From assembly GCF_044762745.1 (NCBI RefSeq), contig NZ_JBIWEX010000025.1, positions 1-64,000 of the forward strand: a stretch of 64,000 nucleotides of DNA. The letters run 5' to 3'. The notes beneath the pieces were generated by a model. The model searched no databases, was not told where the DNA came from, and saw only the letters and a list, made by a program, of their open reading frames with translations. The stretch's first letter is position 1; each line of letters starts with the position of its first letter. Shown in pieces: positions 25,001 through 32,933 of the stretch. Both the position numbers and the translations under genes were made by a program. This stretch comes from Psychrobacillus sp044762745 (GTDB lineage Bacteria; Bacillota; Bacilli; Bacillales_A; Planococcaceae).

Positions 25001-25113
25001 TTACGGTCATAGGTGGTCTGATTAGTTCTACCTTTTTAACATTATATGTTGTACCCGTCATCTACAGTTTATTTGATAAAGAAACGAGAAAGAAAGCCAC
25101 ATCTTACAATTAA
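22048..25113 (+). CDS. RND-family exporter, SwrC-like
   Basis: A 1021-residue proton-driven exporter of the AcrB/RND superfamily, resembling B. subtilis SwrC (YerP), which exports surfactin. N-terminal membrane anchor FSIKRPVFTTVIMFL, then a large extracytoplasmic loop, six membrane segments with LGALALGIGMLVDNSIVVIENI (the TM4 Asp motif), a second loop, and a C-terminal six-segment block (GILILVGIVVNNGIVLVDYI). No membrane-fusion or outer-membrane partner is adjacent, as normal for Gram-positive members. ATG at 22048 follows AAGAAGGTGG. The upstream 21-bp repeats may regulate it. Substrate is inferred from the family. Confidence 0.85.
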   Translation: MNISNFSIKRPVFTTVIMFLIIILGGVSLFKIPITLIPNLNPPVAVVVTSYPGASPVEVNEKITKPIESSLSTLPGIKSIKSTSQEGANFILLEFDWSTNMDDVELDVMRRLDMTILPENAIKPQFLKFDPAQFPVIQLALSGTSTGEDIRLVAERLKKDLVSTEGVASVNVSGTIIQQVQILLDQNALEEKGLSQTDIVQLIQANNISLPGNTIETADKKTLTTRIVSTLTTVDDIKNLVITVNPLNGKKVTIADVATVELAVQPKNSDTRANDEPAVLLSVFQESGANTASVSKAFQQALDEQLAKEAYSNIKANILSDQGDYVKAAINNIGTSLISGAVLAMLILFVFLRGIKSPIIIGIAIPYSVIVTFVLIYFAGFSLNIMTLGALALGIGMLVDNSIVVIENIERHLGLGKTPKEAASIGTKEVASAIIASTLTTIAVFVPVLFITGLIGQIFTEFALTISFSLFASLVVALTVVPMMASKMLKKPRGNLEAKRRRSKAYNNLERSVKWALSHRAIILSATVLLLAISTFGLFRIGTEFLPATDEGFMTIAVRLENGASLAATDEVVKKIEKQLQKENDVEVYVSFVGGNQEGQSRGTSMSNRAEIYVKMVPLEKRDRSIFTFVDEVQPKVNEIVGQNVEVNFNMQTAAGSAPNSISFTISSVDKEHLNSSVHAITSEVEQMPGVISFRNDLTETIEEVQITVKRDAATEYGLAPAQIAQTVNNVTRGVFATQIISEQEDVYGVYVQYDEAFRKNVDQLKLLKLRTPSGPYITLQDVANIEIAEGPLTIRRVDQAGAVTFTIKYESTYTLGAMSDAVDEAIANANLEDNVMVSFGGDRELLDNAKNDMILAVILAVVLVYIVMAAQFESYKYPFVIMFTVPLITIGIFIGLFTTTTPISISAVIGILILVGIVVNNGIVLVDYINQRKAQGMGAYEAITTSVKDRVRPILMTALTTILGLVPLALGIGEGTEINQPMGITVIGGLISSTFLTLYVVPVIYSLFDKETRKKATSYN

Positions 25114-25123
25114 GTAATATTTG

Positions 25124-25152
25124 TTTACAAGTGGAAAAATAGACAGTATACT
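25124..25152 (+). promoter_or_regulatory. Probable sigma-A promoter of the riboswitch-terC transcript
   Basis: TTTACA (25124-25129) and TATACT (25147-25152) are separated by 17 bp, directly upstream of the riboswitch. Confidence 0.6.
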
Positions 25153-25169
25153 TAATACTATAAATTGAA

Positions 25170-25264
25170 TAAACTTTTGACGTATGTCAAAGGGGAGTAG
25201 CTATAGGGAAACCTATTTCATAGTCGTCATTACATGGCTTTTGCCATCGGTTATGATAGCAATT
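25170..25264 (+). promoter_or_regulatory. yybP-ykoY (Mn2+) riboswitch
   Basis: The conserved core is clear: CAAAGGGGAGTAGCTAT at 25188-25204, a paired arm ATAGGGAAACCTAT, then GTCGTCATTACATGGC and its partner GCCATCGGTTATGATAGC up to about 25260. These are the signature segments of the yybP-ykoY RNA, a Mn2+ sensor that usually relieves termination. It precedes a TerC gene of the YkoY type, the classic arrangement, and is followed by a terminator at 25282-25314. Confidence 0.88.
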
Positions 25265-25281
25265 TTTAACTTTGCTTAGCA

Positions 25282-25314
25282 AGACCTTTGCCTTTTTTAG
25301 GCAAGGGTCTTTTT
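25282..25314 (+). terminator. Riboswitch-controlled terminator upstream of terC
   Basis: Stem AGACCTTTGCC/GGCAAGGGTCT with a 7-base T-rich loop, then TTTT. Placed between the riboswitch and the gene, it is presumably the expression platform. Confidence 0.8.
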
Positions 25315-25336
25315 ATTTGCAAAAAGGAGGATATTG

Positions 25337-26128
25337 ATGGATTTAGGAATATTGTTAGAGTATGGTTGGGTATTACTCGTACTAGTTGGATTAGAGGGAT
25401 TACTCGCAGCCGATAATGCAGTCGTAATGGCTGTTATGGTAAAACATTTACCAAAAGATAAGCAGAAAAAAGCATTATTCTATGGATTACTTGGTGCGTT
25501 TGTCTTTAGATTTCTAGCGTTATTTATGATTACGTTCTTAGTAAATATTTGGCAAGTGCAAGCAATAGGGGCAGCCTACTTATTATTCATATCAATTAAG
25601 CATATTTACGATCAGCGGAAGCATAAAGATGACGATGAATCCGATGGTTTGGAACATGAAGTTCAAGGAAAAGAGAAAAAAGGTTCTGGTTTCTGGATGA
25701 CTGTATTAAAAGTAGAGCTAGCTGATATTGCTTTTGCGATTGACTCTATGCTTGCAGCCGTTGCAATTGCCGTTACATTACCTCATGTAAGTGATTTTGA
25801 TATTGGTGGCATTAATGCGGGACAATTCTCTGTTATGTTCCTTGGTGGTGTAATTGGACTAATAATTATGCGATTTGCTGCACATAAATTTGTTCGATTA
25901 CTAGAAAAATATCCTTCACTTGAAACAGCTGCTTTTTTAATCGTTGGTTGGGTAGGGGTTAAACTTGCGGTGTTAACACTTTCACATCCAGGCGTTGGAA
26001 TACTAGATGAGCATTTCCCACATTCGACAACTTGGAGTATCATATTCTGGACTGTATTATTTGGTATTGCTATTGGTGGTTATATATTAGGAGTAGCAAA
26101 AAATAAAAACGTACAAGCAGGAAAATAA
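25337..26128 (+). CDS. TerC-family membrane protein YkoY
   Basis: A 263-residue TerC protein with about seven membrane segments. Family landmarks are LLAADNAVVMAVMVKHLP near residue 28 (acidic residue in the membrane) and VELADIAFAIDSMLAAVAIAV at about 132 (second acidic membrane motif). A charged, Glu/Lys/Asp-rich loop lies at about 95-118. TerC/YkoY proteins are linked to Mn2+ export or metallation of secreted proteins, and the upstream Mn2+ riboswitch supports this. ATG at 25337 follows AAAAAGGAGG; TTG three bases earlier is less likely. Confidence 0.9.
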   Translation: MDLGILLEYGWVLLVLVGLEGLLAADNAVVMAVMVKHLPKDKQKKALFYGLLGAFVFRFLALFMITFLVNIWQVQAIGAAYLLFISIKHIYDQRKHKDDDESDGLEHEVQGKEKKGSGFWMTVLKVELADIAFAIDSMLAAVAIAVTLPHVSDFDIGGINAGQFSVMFLGGVIGLIIMRFAAHKFVRLLEKYPSLETAAFLIVGWVGVKLAVLTLSHPGVGILDEHFPHSTTWSIIFWTVLFGIAIGGYILGVAKNKNVQAGK

Positions 26129-26132
26129 AACA

Positions 26133-26182
26133 TAAAGTATAAAAAGATAGTTTTAACTATCTTTTTATACTTTTTTTTTCTA
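26133..26182 (+). terminator. Terminator of the TerC gene
   Basis: Long AT-rich stem AAAGTATAAAAAGATAG/CTATCTTTTTATACTTT with a 6-base loop, then a T-run. Confidence 0.85.
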
Positions 26183-26221
26183 CAATGAGATAACAGGAAT
26201 GTCTGAAAGGAACTAACACGT

Positions 26222-27574
26222 ATGAAACAATCGCCACTAAAACTGAAATCTAGATTTACTCCAGCACAAGCTATCGTGACCTATTATTTTATTGCCATTG
26301 CAGTTTCCGTCATACTGCTCAGTTTACCTGGAGTTCATAGACCAGGGGTAGAAGTAGGCTTTATAGATAGCTTATTTACAGCTGTAAGTGCAGTAAGTGT
26401 TACCGGACTAACTACGATTAATATTTCAGAGACATACAGTGTGTTCGGATACATCATGATTATTCTCATCTTACAACTTGGCGGCATTGGAATCATGTCA
26501 TTGGGTACATTTATATGGCTAATTTCTGGCAAGAAAATTGGTTTACGAGAAAGACAACTTATTATGGTTGATCACAATCAGCCAACTATGTCGGGAGTAG
26601 TGCACTTAATAAGAGAAATAATAAAAATTTTGTTGTTGATCCAGTTGATTGGTGCAATTTTATTAACTTTATATTTTACACAGTATTATGATTCATTTAA
26701 GGAAGCGATGATGCAAGGAGTTTTTACTTCAGTATCTGCAACTACGAATGCCGGATTAGACATTACCGGGCACTCATTATTACCTTATCACAATGATTAT
26801 TTCATCCAAATTATTACTAGTTTTTTAATCGTTTTTGGTGCTATTGGATTCCCTGTTCTAATAGAAGTCAAAACATTTTTAAAGAATAAAAATAATAATT
26901 TTCGTTTTTCTTTATTTACAAAGCTTACGACGATTACGTATGGTGCTCTCTTACTATTTGGAACGGTTATGATCCTTTTACTTGAAATGTTTAATTCCTT
27001 TCAAGAGATGTCGTGGCATGAAAAGTTTTTCACTGCATTTTTTCACTCCGTTTCTACAAGGTCTGCGGGATTGACTACGATGGATATAACGCTTTTTAAT
27101 GAGGGAACGGACTTATTAATGAGTGTTCTGATGTTTATTGGAGCTTCTCCAAGTTCTGTTGGTGGGGGAATACGGACGACGACTTTTGCGGTTGCACTGT
27201 TGTTTTTAATAAATTTTTCAAGAGGAAAAGATAGCATTCAAATTTTTAGCCGAGAAATCCAATTAATTGATGTTTTTCGAGCTTTCGCAGTAATTATACT
27301 AGCATTAATAATGGTTTTTGTAGCAACAATTTTACTGTCTGTTACAGAACCAGATATACCAATTACAACGCTGATTTTTGAAATCACTTCCGCTTTTGGA
27401 ACTTGCGGTATGTCGCTTGGGATTACAAGTGAATTGTCGGATATAGGGAAAATTACGATGATGTTGCTAATGTTTATCGGGCGCGTGGGCATGCTTTCCT
27501 TCTTATTTTCATTAGGAGGAAAAAGTAATAAAACGAAATATCAGTTCCCGAAAGAACGTGTAATTATTGGTTAA
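26222..27574 (+). CDS. K+ transporter membrane subunit KtrB/KtrD
   Basis: A 450-residue TrkH/KtrB-family potassium channel subunit, with four M1-P-M2 repeats. Selectivity-filter loops are visible as SVTGLTTI (about 58), TTNAGLDI (about 176), STRSAGLTTM (about 277) and GTCGMSLGI (about 393); the filter glycine is present in each. No ktrA or ktrC cytoplasmic gating subunit is adjacent, as for B. subtilis ktrD (ykrM), and the neighbouring ykoY-like gene agrees with that synteny. ATG follows GAAAGGAACTAAC. Confidence 0.88.
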   Translation: MKQSPLKLKSRFTPAQAIVTYYFIAIAVSVILLSLPGVHRPGVEVGFIDSLFTAVSAVSVTGLTTINISETYSVFGYIMIILILQLGGIGIMSLGTFIWLISGKKIGLRERQLIMVDHNQPTMSGVVHLIREIIKILLLIQLIGAILLTLYFTQYYDSFKEAMMQGVFTSVSATTNAGLDITGHSLLPYHNDYFIQIITSFLIVFGAIGFPVLIEVKTFLKNKNNNFRFSLFTKLTTITYGALLLFGTVMILLLEMFNSFQEMSWHEKFFTAFFHSVSTRSAGLTTMDITLFNEGTDLLMSVLMFIGASPSSVGGGIRTTTFAVALLFLINFSRGKDSIQIFSREIQLIDVFRAFAVIILALIMVFVATILLSVTEPDIPITTLIFEITSAFGTCGMSLGITSELSDIGKITMMLLMFIGRVGMLSFLFSLGGKSNKTKYQFPKERVIIG

Positions 27575-27596
27575 AAAAGCCCTCCTAAGAAATAAA

Positions 27597-27647
27597 AAAA
27601 CAACCGAGCAAACAGTCCTTATAGGTCTGACATGCTCGGTTGTTTTA
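27597..27647 (+). terminator. Terminator between convergent genes
   Basis: A 14-bp stem AAAACAACCGAGCA/TGCTCGGTTGTTTT with a 22-base loop. It can act on both strands (the minus side reads TTTTTTTATTTC). Confidence 0.85.
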
Positions 27648-27714
27648 GTTCAAAATATTCTATTCCATGTTATTTGGAAACCCGCGGTAAGCATCTAAAA
27701 CAACTAGTGGAAAC

Positions 27715-29466
27715 TTAAACTACGATTGCGCTTTTTTCAATCATTGAAAAATGAGGTGTTTCATCTTTCCCGAAAGTAGTTAATAAATAGCCTTCTTTTT
27801 CTTTTATAATTCCATTTTTATAAGCATCTACGCTAATAGAAATAGGGGTGATAAATGTCTGCTTATATAGTTCGCGCTCATTTAAGGCAAATGCAACAAA
27901 CTCATCACCTGCAATGGAAGGATCATCCACTAGCTGCTTATATAATACAGATTGTTCTTCTTTATCTATATCATTTTCCCACCAAGGTTTACGTGGTTGG
28001 AATTTTTGTTTAGATAAATAATCGAGTTTCATTACACTTTGAATAGCTGACAATGAAATATTTTCTTGCCCTTGTAAAAAAGAAAATAAACGAGTATATA
28101 AATCTTCTAGCTGATGTCCAATTTTCGACCAGTTTCTTTCTTCCCAAAAAGTCCCGAATTGTTGAAAAAAGTCGAATGGCGTTTCGAATATATGAGCGAA
28201 TAAATATTCAAGTGTGTTATCCATGCGATGCGCATTCCAATATTTTTCAAGTACATCTTCTACTTGTTTAATACGAAGAATATCATCGAACTTTAACACG
28301 TTATTAGAGAAAATTTCATAAGGTGCTTGATCTACATATACATAGCCATATTTTTCTGCCTCTACACGTAAACCAGTTCCACGGAGTAGCTTTAAAAATC
28401 CAAGCTGTAATTCCTCTGGTCGCATGTCGAACACTTCGTTAAATGTATTTCTAAACGAATGATAATCTTCTTCTGGTAAGCCGGCGATTAAATCTAAGTG
28501 CTGATCAATTTTACCACCGCTTTTAACCATAGTTACCGTACGCTGCAGTTTTTCAAAGTTTTGTCTACGTTGTACTAGCTCATTTGTTAAATCATTTGTA
28601 GATTGAACACCAATTTCAAAACGGAAAAGCCCGGCAGGTGCATTATCATTTAAAAATTGGATAACTTCAGGACGCATAATATCCGCAGTTATTTCAAATT
28701 GAAAGACAACGCCAGGTAAATGTTCATCAATAAGGAATTGGAACATTTCCATCGCATAGCTACGACTAATATTAAACGTTCGATCGACAAACTTGATCGT
28801 TTTTGCACCGTTTGCCATTAAGAAACGGATATCTTCTTTTACCTTATCTCGATTAAAATAACGAACGCCAACTTCTATAGAAGACAAGCAAAATTGGCAT
28901 GAAAACGGACAACCGCGGCTCGTTTCGATATAAACAACTCGTTTTGATAAGTTTGGAAGATCTTCCGTAAAACGAAATGGCGAAGGTGAATCTCGTAAAT
29001 CTAATTTTGGTGGTAGCGGATTTAGCATAAATTTGTCGTCTTGCACATAAGCTACACCAGGGACATCATTTAGCATTTGTTTGTCATGCAAGAAGTTTAA
29101 CAACTCTTTAAAAGCGTGTTCGCCTTCACCTACAATAATATAATCGATTTCTTTCACTTGACGTAGCCATACATTTGTATCGTAGGAAACTTCGGGGCCG
29201 CCTAAAATGATTTTGATAGAGGGATCTACAGTTTTTAACATTTTAATAACTTTAATCGTCTCTTCAATGTTCCAGATGTAACAACTAAATCCAACTATAT
29301 CAGGTTTTTTTTGATATAGATCTGCAACGATATTGAATGTCGGATCCTTAATCGTATATTCAACAATAAGGGGGGAATAATCGGGTTCTGCGTAGGCTTT
29401 TAAACAGCGTAATGCTAAATTTGTGTGTATGAATTTCGCATTCAGCGTAGTTAATATTATATTCAT
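27715..29466 (-). CDS. B12-binding radical SAM protein with DUF4080
   Basis: A 583-residue protein. Residues 1-150 are a B12-binding-like domain (MNIILTTLNAKFIHTNLALR start; GEGEHAFKELL). Residues about 170-380 are a radical SAM domain with the CxxxCxxC cluster in TSRGCPFSCQFCLSS. The C-terminal third (about 390-583) corresponds to DUF4080. The reaction is unknown; related proteins are common in Bacilli as stand-alone genes. ATG at 29466 follows AAGAAGGAG; the longer frame to 29541 lacks family resemblance. Confidence 0.85.
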   Translation of the reverse strand: MNIILTTLNAKFIHTNLALRCLKAYAEPDYSPLIVEYTIKDPTFNIVADLYQKKPDIVGFSCYIWNIEETIKVIKMLKTVDPSIKIILGGPEVSYDTNVWLRQVKEIDYIIVGEGEHAFKELLNFLHDKQMLNDVPGVAYVQDDKFMLNPLPPKLDLRDSPSPFRFTEDLPNLSKRVVYIETSRGCPFSCQFCLSSIEVGVRYFNRDKVKEDIRFLMANGAKTIKFVDRTFNISRSYAMEMFQFLIDEHLPGVVFQFEITADIMRPEVIQFLNDNAPAGLFRFEIGVQSTNDLTNELVQRRQNFEKLQRTVTMVKSGGKIDQHLDLIAGLPEEDYHSFRNTFNEVFDMRPEELQLGFLKLLRGTGLRVEAEKYGYVYVDQAPYEIFSNNVLKFDDILRIKQVEDVLEKYWNAHRMDNTLEYLFAHIFETPFDFFQQFGTFWEERNWSKIGHQLEDLYTRLFSFLQGQENISLSAIQSVMKLDYLSKQKFQPRKPWWENDIDKEEQSVLYKQLVDDPSIAGDEFVAFALNERELYKQTFITPISISVDAYKNGIIKEKEGYLLTTFGKDETPHFSMIEKSAIVV

Positions 29467-29641
29467 TATCAATAGCTCCTTCTTTTGTATAACCATTGTA
29501 TCAAGATAGTCGTTGTCGACAATATAGGAAAAAAGTATCATATCAAAAATATAAGTGATGTGAAATAATCAGAATTAATAAACTTTTTCGTGTGTTATAT
29601 TCATCATATAGTATTAATCTTTTTGAAGAAATTCATTCGCA

Positions 29642-30718
29642 ATGAGAGGTTTGGTGAAGTTTGTGCTAGTTGAGTATGAATATAGACAAAAATTTGAACA
29701 TATTTTTCAGTTTTTCTCAAATGGTCTATTTTTTGTTGATAAACATGGAATAGTGCTAGAAATGAATGCACAAATGGAAGAAATACTACAAATAGATAAA
29801 AATAAAGTTGTAGGTTTTAACGCATTAGAACTTTTGGATTTGTTTGTAAACCCATTTGAAACTAAAAAAGCATTCGTCACCCAACTGATACAGTTTGGGA
29901 AGGCAGAGCTTTTCAGTGAAATTCGAACTTTTTTAGGAGAATTCAAATATATTCATGTGAAGGTATTCAAACAAGAAGATACAAATCTATACTTAGCTGA
30001 AGTGCATGACGAGTCTGAGAAGTTCCATATGAAAAAACGTTTAAATCATACTGAGTCACTAAGTACAATTGGCCAATTAGCCGCAAGTATTGCACATGAG
30101 ATTCGTAATCCTATGACATCATTGAAAGGATTCACCCAATTATTACAACAAACGACAAATGAGGATGGTAAAAGATATTTAGCCGTCATTAATGATGAAA
30201 TAAAACGTATGGAAGAAATTTTAACTGAGTTTTTAGAAGTCTCCAAACCAACAAATAATAAATTTGAGTACTTCGAACTAAAAGAACTTATATCGGAAGT
30301 AGTAAATTTTATGGCTCCTCAAGCACTCATGAAAAATATAGAAATAATCATCACATTAACAATAGATAGCATATGCAAGATTTTAGGAGATCGAAATTTA
30401 ATGAAACAAGTTTTTATGAATTCGATTAAGAATGCAATTGAAGCTATGCCAAAAGGTGGAAACATTTTTATAACTATTATGTATACAGGAAAAAAAGACG
30501 TTTGTATCGAGATCAAGGATCAAGGCCAAGGAATTGATGCAGATCAGCTAGACAAAATATTTGATCCATTTTTTACAACAAAATCTGGAGGGACAGGGCT
30601 TGGATTGTCTCATAGCAGTCAAGTAATTAAATCACATGGTGGAAGTATTGAAGTGGAAAGTGAAGTGGAAGTAGGAACAAGTTTTAAATTTATACTTCCA
30701 TTACAACATGAGTTCTAG
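29642..30718 (+). CDS. Orphan PAS-domain sensor histidine kinase
   Basis: A soluble-looking 358-residue kinase. Residues about 18-125 form a PAS domain (GLFFVDKHGIVLEMNAQMEEIL). The dimerisation/phospho-acceptor segment is SIAHEIRNPMTSLKGFTQLL (His at about 151), followed by the N-box NSIKNAIEAMPKGG and the ATP lid DQGQGID / FDPFFTTKSGGTGLGLS. There is no response regulator beside it and no membrane segment, as for the sporulation kinases KinA/KinE, and it lies just before a MhqR-like gene as kinD does in B. subtilis. It is much shorter than KinD. The start is uncertain: GTG at 29654 or 29663 is also possible. Confidence 0.82.
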   Translation: MRGLVKFVLVEYEYRQKFEHIFQFFSNGLFFVDKHGIVLEMNAQMEEILQIDKNKVVGFNALELLDLFVNPFETKKAFVTQLIQFGKAELFSEIRTFLGEFKYIHVKVFKQEDTNLYLAEVHDESEKFHMKKRLNHTESLSTIGQLAASIAHEIRNPMTSLKGFTQLLQQTTNEDGKRYLAVINDEIKRMEEILTEFLEVSKPTNNKFEYFELKELISEVVNFMAPQALMKNIEIIITLTIDSICKILGDRNLMKQVFMNSIKNAIEAMPKGGNIFITIMYTGKKDVCIEIKDQGQGIDADQLDKIFDPFFTTKSGGTGLGLSHSSQVIKSHGGSIEVESEVEVGTSFKFILPLQHEF

Positions 30719-30724
30719 CCTGTT

Positions 30725-30754
30725 TTGACAAGATTATAGGATAACCTATATAAT
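30725..30754 (+). promoter_or_regulatory. Promoter with palindromic operator of the MarR gene
   Basis: TTGACA (30725-30730) and TATAAT (30749-30754) with 18-bp spacing form a near-consensus sigma-A promoter. The spacer contains the perfect palindrome TATAGG-ATAA-CCTATA (30735-30750), which overlaps the -10 box and would suit autorepression by the MarR protein. A further TATAGG half-site lies about 20 bp downstream. Confidence 0.65.
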
Positions 30755-30793
30755 GATAGCTAATGTCAATTTTATAGGTGAGGATGACTAATA

Positions 30794-31237
30794 ATGACAA
30801 ATGATCAATCGAACAATGCACTAAAGCTATTTGTTGTGTTGTCTCGTGCCCATAAAGTAATTCACGAATGTACCAATCAATTTTTTCAAGAAAACGGATT
30901 AAACCCAACCGAATTTGCGGTTTTAGAACTTCTGTATCATAAAGGAAAACAACCACTTCAACAAATTGGTAATAAAATTTTGTTAGCGAGTGGTTCGATT
31001 ACTTATGTAGTGGATAAATTAGAAGGACGCGGGTATATTAATCGGGTTTCTAGTGATACTGATCGACGTGTTACATATGCGGAAATTACAAAAGAGGGTA
31101 CTACTTTTATGGACGAACTATTTCCAAGGCATGAGCAGCAATTGAAACAATTAATGGGTGTATTATCTGAACAAGAAAAGGATCAAGTGATAGAACTTTT
31201 AAAAAAATTAGGATTATCTATTAAAAACCTTTCTTAG
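30794..31237 (+). CDS. MarR-family regulator, MhqR-like
   Basis: A 147-residue winged-helix regulator. The recognition region is QIGNKILLASGSITYVVDKL and the wing SSDTDRRVTYAEIT (residues about 90-103). It resembles MhqR (YkvE), which senses quinones and controls detoxifying dioxygenases and reductases in B. subtilis; the ykv- gene order around it supports this. No target operon is adjacent. ATG follows AGGTGAGGATGAC. The promoter carries a palindrome suited to autoregulation. There is no conserved MhqR assignment beyond sequence impression and synteny. Confidence 0.8.
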   Translation: MTNDQSNNALKLFVVLSRAHKVIHECTNQFFQENGLNPTEFAVLELLYHKGKQPLQQIGNKILLASGSITYVVDKLEGRGYINRVSSDTDRRVTYAEITKEGTTFMDELFPRHEQQLKQLMGVLSEQEKDQVIELLKKLGLSIKNLS

Positions 31238-31238
31238 C

Positions 31239-31282
31239 AAAATAAAAACTTCGAGCCAGATAAGGCCCGAAGTTTTTATTTT
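31239..31282. terminator. Bidirectional terminator between MarR gene and lipoprotein gene
   Basis: Perfect 15-bp stem AAAATAAAAACTTCG/CGAAGTTTTTATTTT plus inner GCC/GGC. It overlaps the stop codon of the minus-strand gene. Confidence 0.85.
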
Positions 31283-31887
31283 GCTTGAATAGTTGCAGCC
31301 ATTTGTACAAAATTATCTATAGCTGGACTTTCTGTTGTATCGAAAACAGTAATTTTTACAAGTAATTCATCTTTTACAAATGTATAGCCGAAGACGTTTC
31401 CATCAGGCGTATCTATTTGATAAGCATTCATATGTTCCATAGATTCGTTCTGTGGAATTAGGTTTTGATCAGTGATTTCTTGTAATGTCCCATTGTCGTT
31501 AGAAGCTTGTAATGTGTCTACTAAGTTTTTAGTAATACCATCGATCGTTGCATCGTCTGTACTAAATGTCTCAATTCGCATCGATTGTTGGTCATTTTCC
31601 TGATTGAACAGCAAATCTTTATTTGGTTCTTCAGCTGTCAGTTCAAAACCTTCTATCACAGTAAGTTTATAATTTTGTGTTTCACTTTCTGTTTGTGTAC
31701 CTTCAAGCACTTCTTTTGGTAAAGTGATACTTTCTGTTTCCCCTTGGGCTTGAGTCGTTTCTTCGATGTTTTCAGTTTCATCTGTAGGTGTTACCGGATC
31801 TGCACTTTCGTTTCCAGTGTCTGTTCCACAAGCTGCAAGTAAGATAGTTAGTAAAAGAATGGAAAGAAACGTATATATTTTTTTCAC
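31276..31887 (-). CDS. Lipoprotein of unknown function
   Basis: A 203-residue lipoprotein. The signal ends in the lipobox LLAAC with Cys at residue 20. Residues 21-60 are an acidic, Thr/Glu-rich linker. The remainder is an alpha/beta domain beginning NYKLTVIEGFELTAEEP. I do not recognise the family with certainty. GTG start behind AAAAGGAG. Likely an extracytoplasmic, membrane-anchored protein. Confidence 0.75.
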   Translation of the reverse strand: MKKIYTFLSILLLTILLAACGTDTGNESADPVTPTDETENIEETTQAQGETESITLPKEVLEGTQTESETQNYKLTVIEGFELTAEEPNKDLLFNQENDQQSMRIETFSTDDATIDGITKNLVDTLQASNDNGTLQEITDQNLIPQNESMEHMNAYQIDTPDGNVFGYTFVKDELLVKITVFDTTESPAIDNFVQMAATIQAK

Positions 31888-31941
31888 ATTGATTCAGCTC
31901 CTTTTTTTAATAGACGTTTTAGTTGTAATAATGTTTCATTT

Positions 31942-32553
31942 TCAAGTAAATGGTATTACTAGAAAAAGTAGTACGAGCATCGTGATATGAGCTAAAATGA
32001 TTAATGGCATACTTTTTTTCCATTCGTATAATAAGCCAAAAGCAAGTCCGACGATGAAGGCCGCTAGTATACCTAACCAAAATTCGCTGAAAGCAAATGA
32101 CAAACTATATAATGCTGCACCTAGCATAATGGAAAATACTGGGGGGATATATTTTTTTAGCTGTTGCTGAATAAATCCTCTCCAAAAAAGTTCTTCACCT
32201 GGTGCTATAATAAATAAAAGTAGCAAATAATGCCATATGGAAGATGGCCCAAATTTATTCATAAAAGAATTGATACTTTTGATGGACAAGAATGGAGTAA
32301 AGTCGATCAATTTATAACCAATAAATAAGAGGGCATATGCGAGTGCGCCGTAAGCTATACTAAGAATGAAATAATGAACTGTTCTTAGTTCATCTTCTAT
32401 TTTAACGTAATAATAAGCTAATGACATAAGAAATAAAGTAGTAAAGGTATAAAAATACCAAAATACTTTCTCATTTGAAAAGGTTAGCCAACTAAAGGCA
32501 TAAGCGAAAACAAGGGGAATAATTAATCGTGTAATTGGTATTTGACGAAACAT
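31942..32553 (-). CDS. CPBP-family membrane protein with altered active site
   Basis: A 203-residue membrane protein with six or more hydrophobic segments. Motif 1 of the CPBP/Rce1-like intramembrane protease family is present (PGEELFWRGFI, EExxxR). Motif 2, usually FxxxH, reads here as YSLSF, and motif 3 (HxxxN) as HITML, so one His and the Asn are missing. It may therefore be a non-catalytic relative. ATG at 32553 follows TTAGGA; a GTG nine bases upstream overlaps that site. It lies behind a lipoprotein gene on the same strand. Confidence 0.72.
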   Translation of the reverse strand: MFRQIPITRLIIPLVFAYAFSWLTFSNEKVFWYFYTFTTLFLMSLAYYYVKIEDELRTVHYFILSIAYGALAYALLFIGYKLIDFTPFLSIKSINSFMNKFGPSSIWHYLLLLFIIAPGEELFWRGFIQQQLKKYIPPVFSIMLGAALYSLSFAFSEFWLGILAAFIVGLAFGLLYEWKKSMPLIILAHITMLVLLFLVIPFT

Positions 32554-32576
32554 AAAAAGCACATCCTAACTATAAT

Positions 32577-32612
32577 TCAAAAGCCGTTCTTCTTAAAGTG
32601 AGAGGAACGGCA
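32577..32612 (-). terminator. Terminator of the YkvS-like gene
   Basis: Stem GCCGTTCCTC/GAAGAACGGC read on the minus strand, with one G-T or mismatch, followed by TTTTG. Confidence 0.75.
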
Positions 32613-32618
32613 TGACGT

Positions 32619-32807
32619 TTAATCTTCATTACTGTATAATATTTTATAACGCTTGTGATTAATCACGGTTTTTTCTTCCATTTCTAGCTCATTAAAATTC
32701 TCCATAAAAGTCAAATTGACAATAACAGAGTTCTCATTCACTTTCTCAACAATACCTTGTAAACCATCTTTAAACTCAACAACATTACCAACTTCAGCTA
32801 TTTTCAT
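32619..32807 (-). CDS. DUF2187 protein, YkvS-like
   Basis: A 62-residue protein of the DUF2187 family. The KOW-like small beta barrel is evident from VGNVVEFKDGLQGIVEKV, then VIVNLTFMENF and KTVINHKRYKIL. B. subtilis YkvS is of similar size and lies in the same chromosomal region. Function unknown; KOW-like folds often bind nucleic acid. ATG at 32807 is preferred, with AAAAGGGG 12 bases upstream; ATG at 32819 directly abuts that site. Confidence 0.8.
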   Translation of the reverse strand: MKIAEVGNVVEFKDGLQGIVEKVNENSVIVNLTFMENFNELEMEEKTVINHKRYKILYSNED

Positions 32808-32933
32808 AGATTGTTCCATCCCCTTTTAGAACTTAATACAATACAGTTTGCCCTAAAAAAAGGTATACGTAAAGTATTTTAACCAAAAGTATTGAAAGTA
32901 TACATGATTTATAAAAAGAAAGGAATGTTTTAG

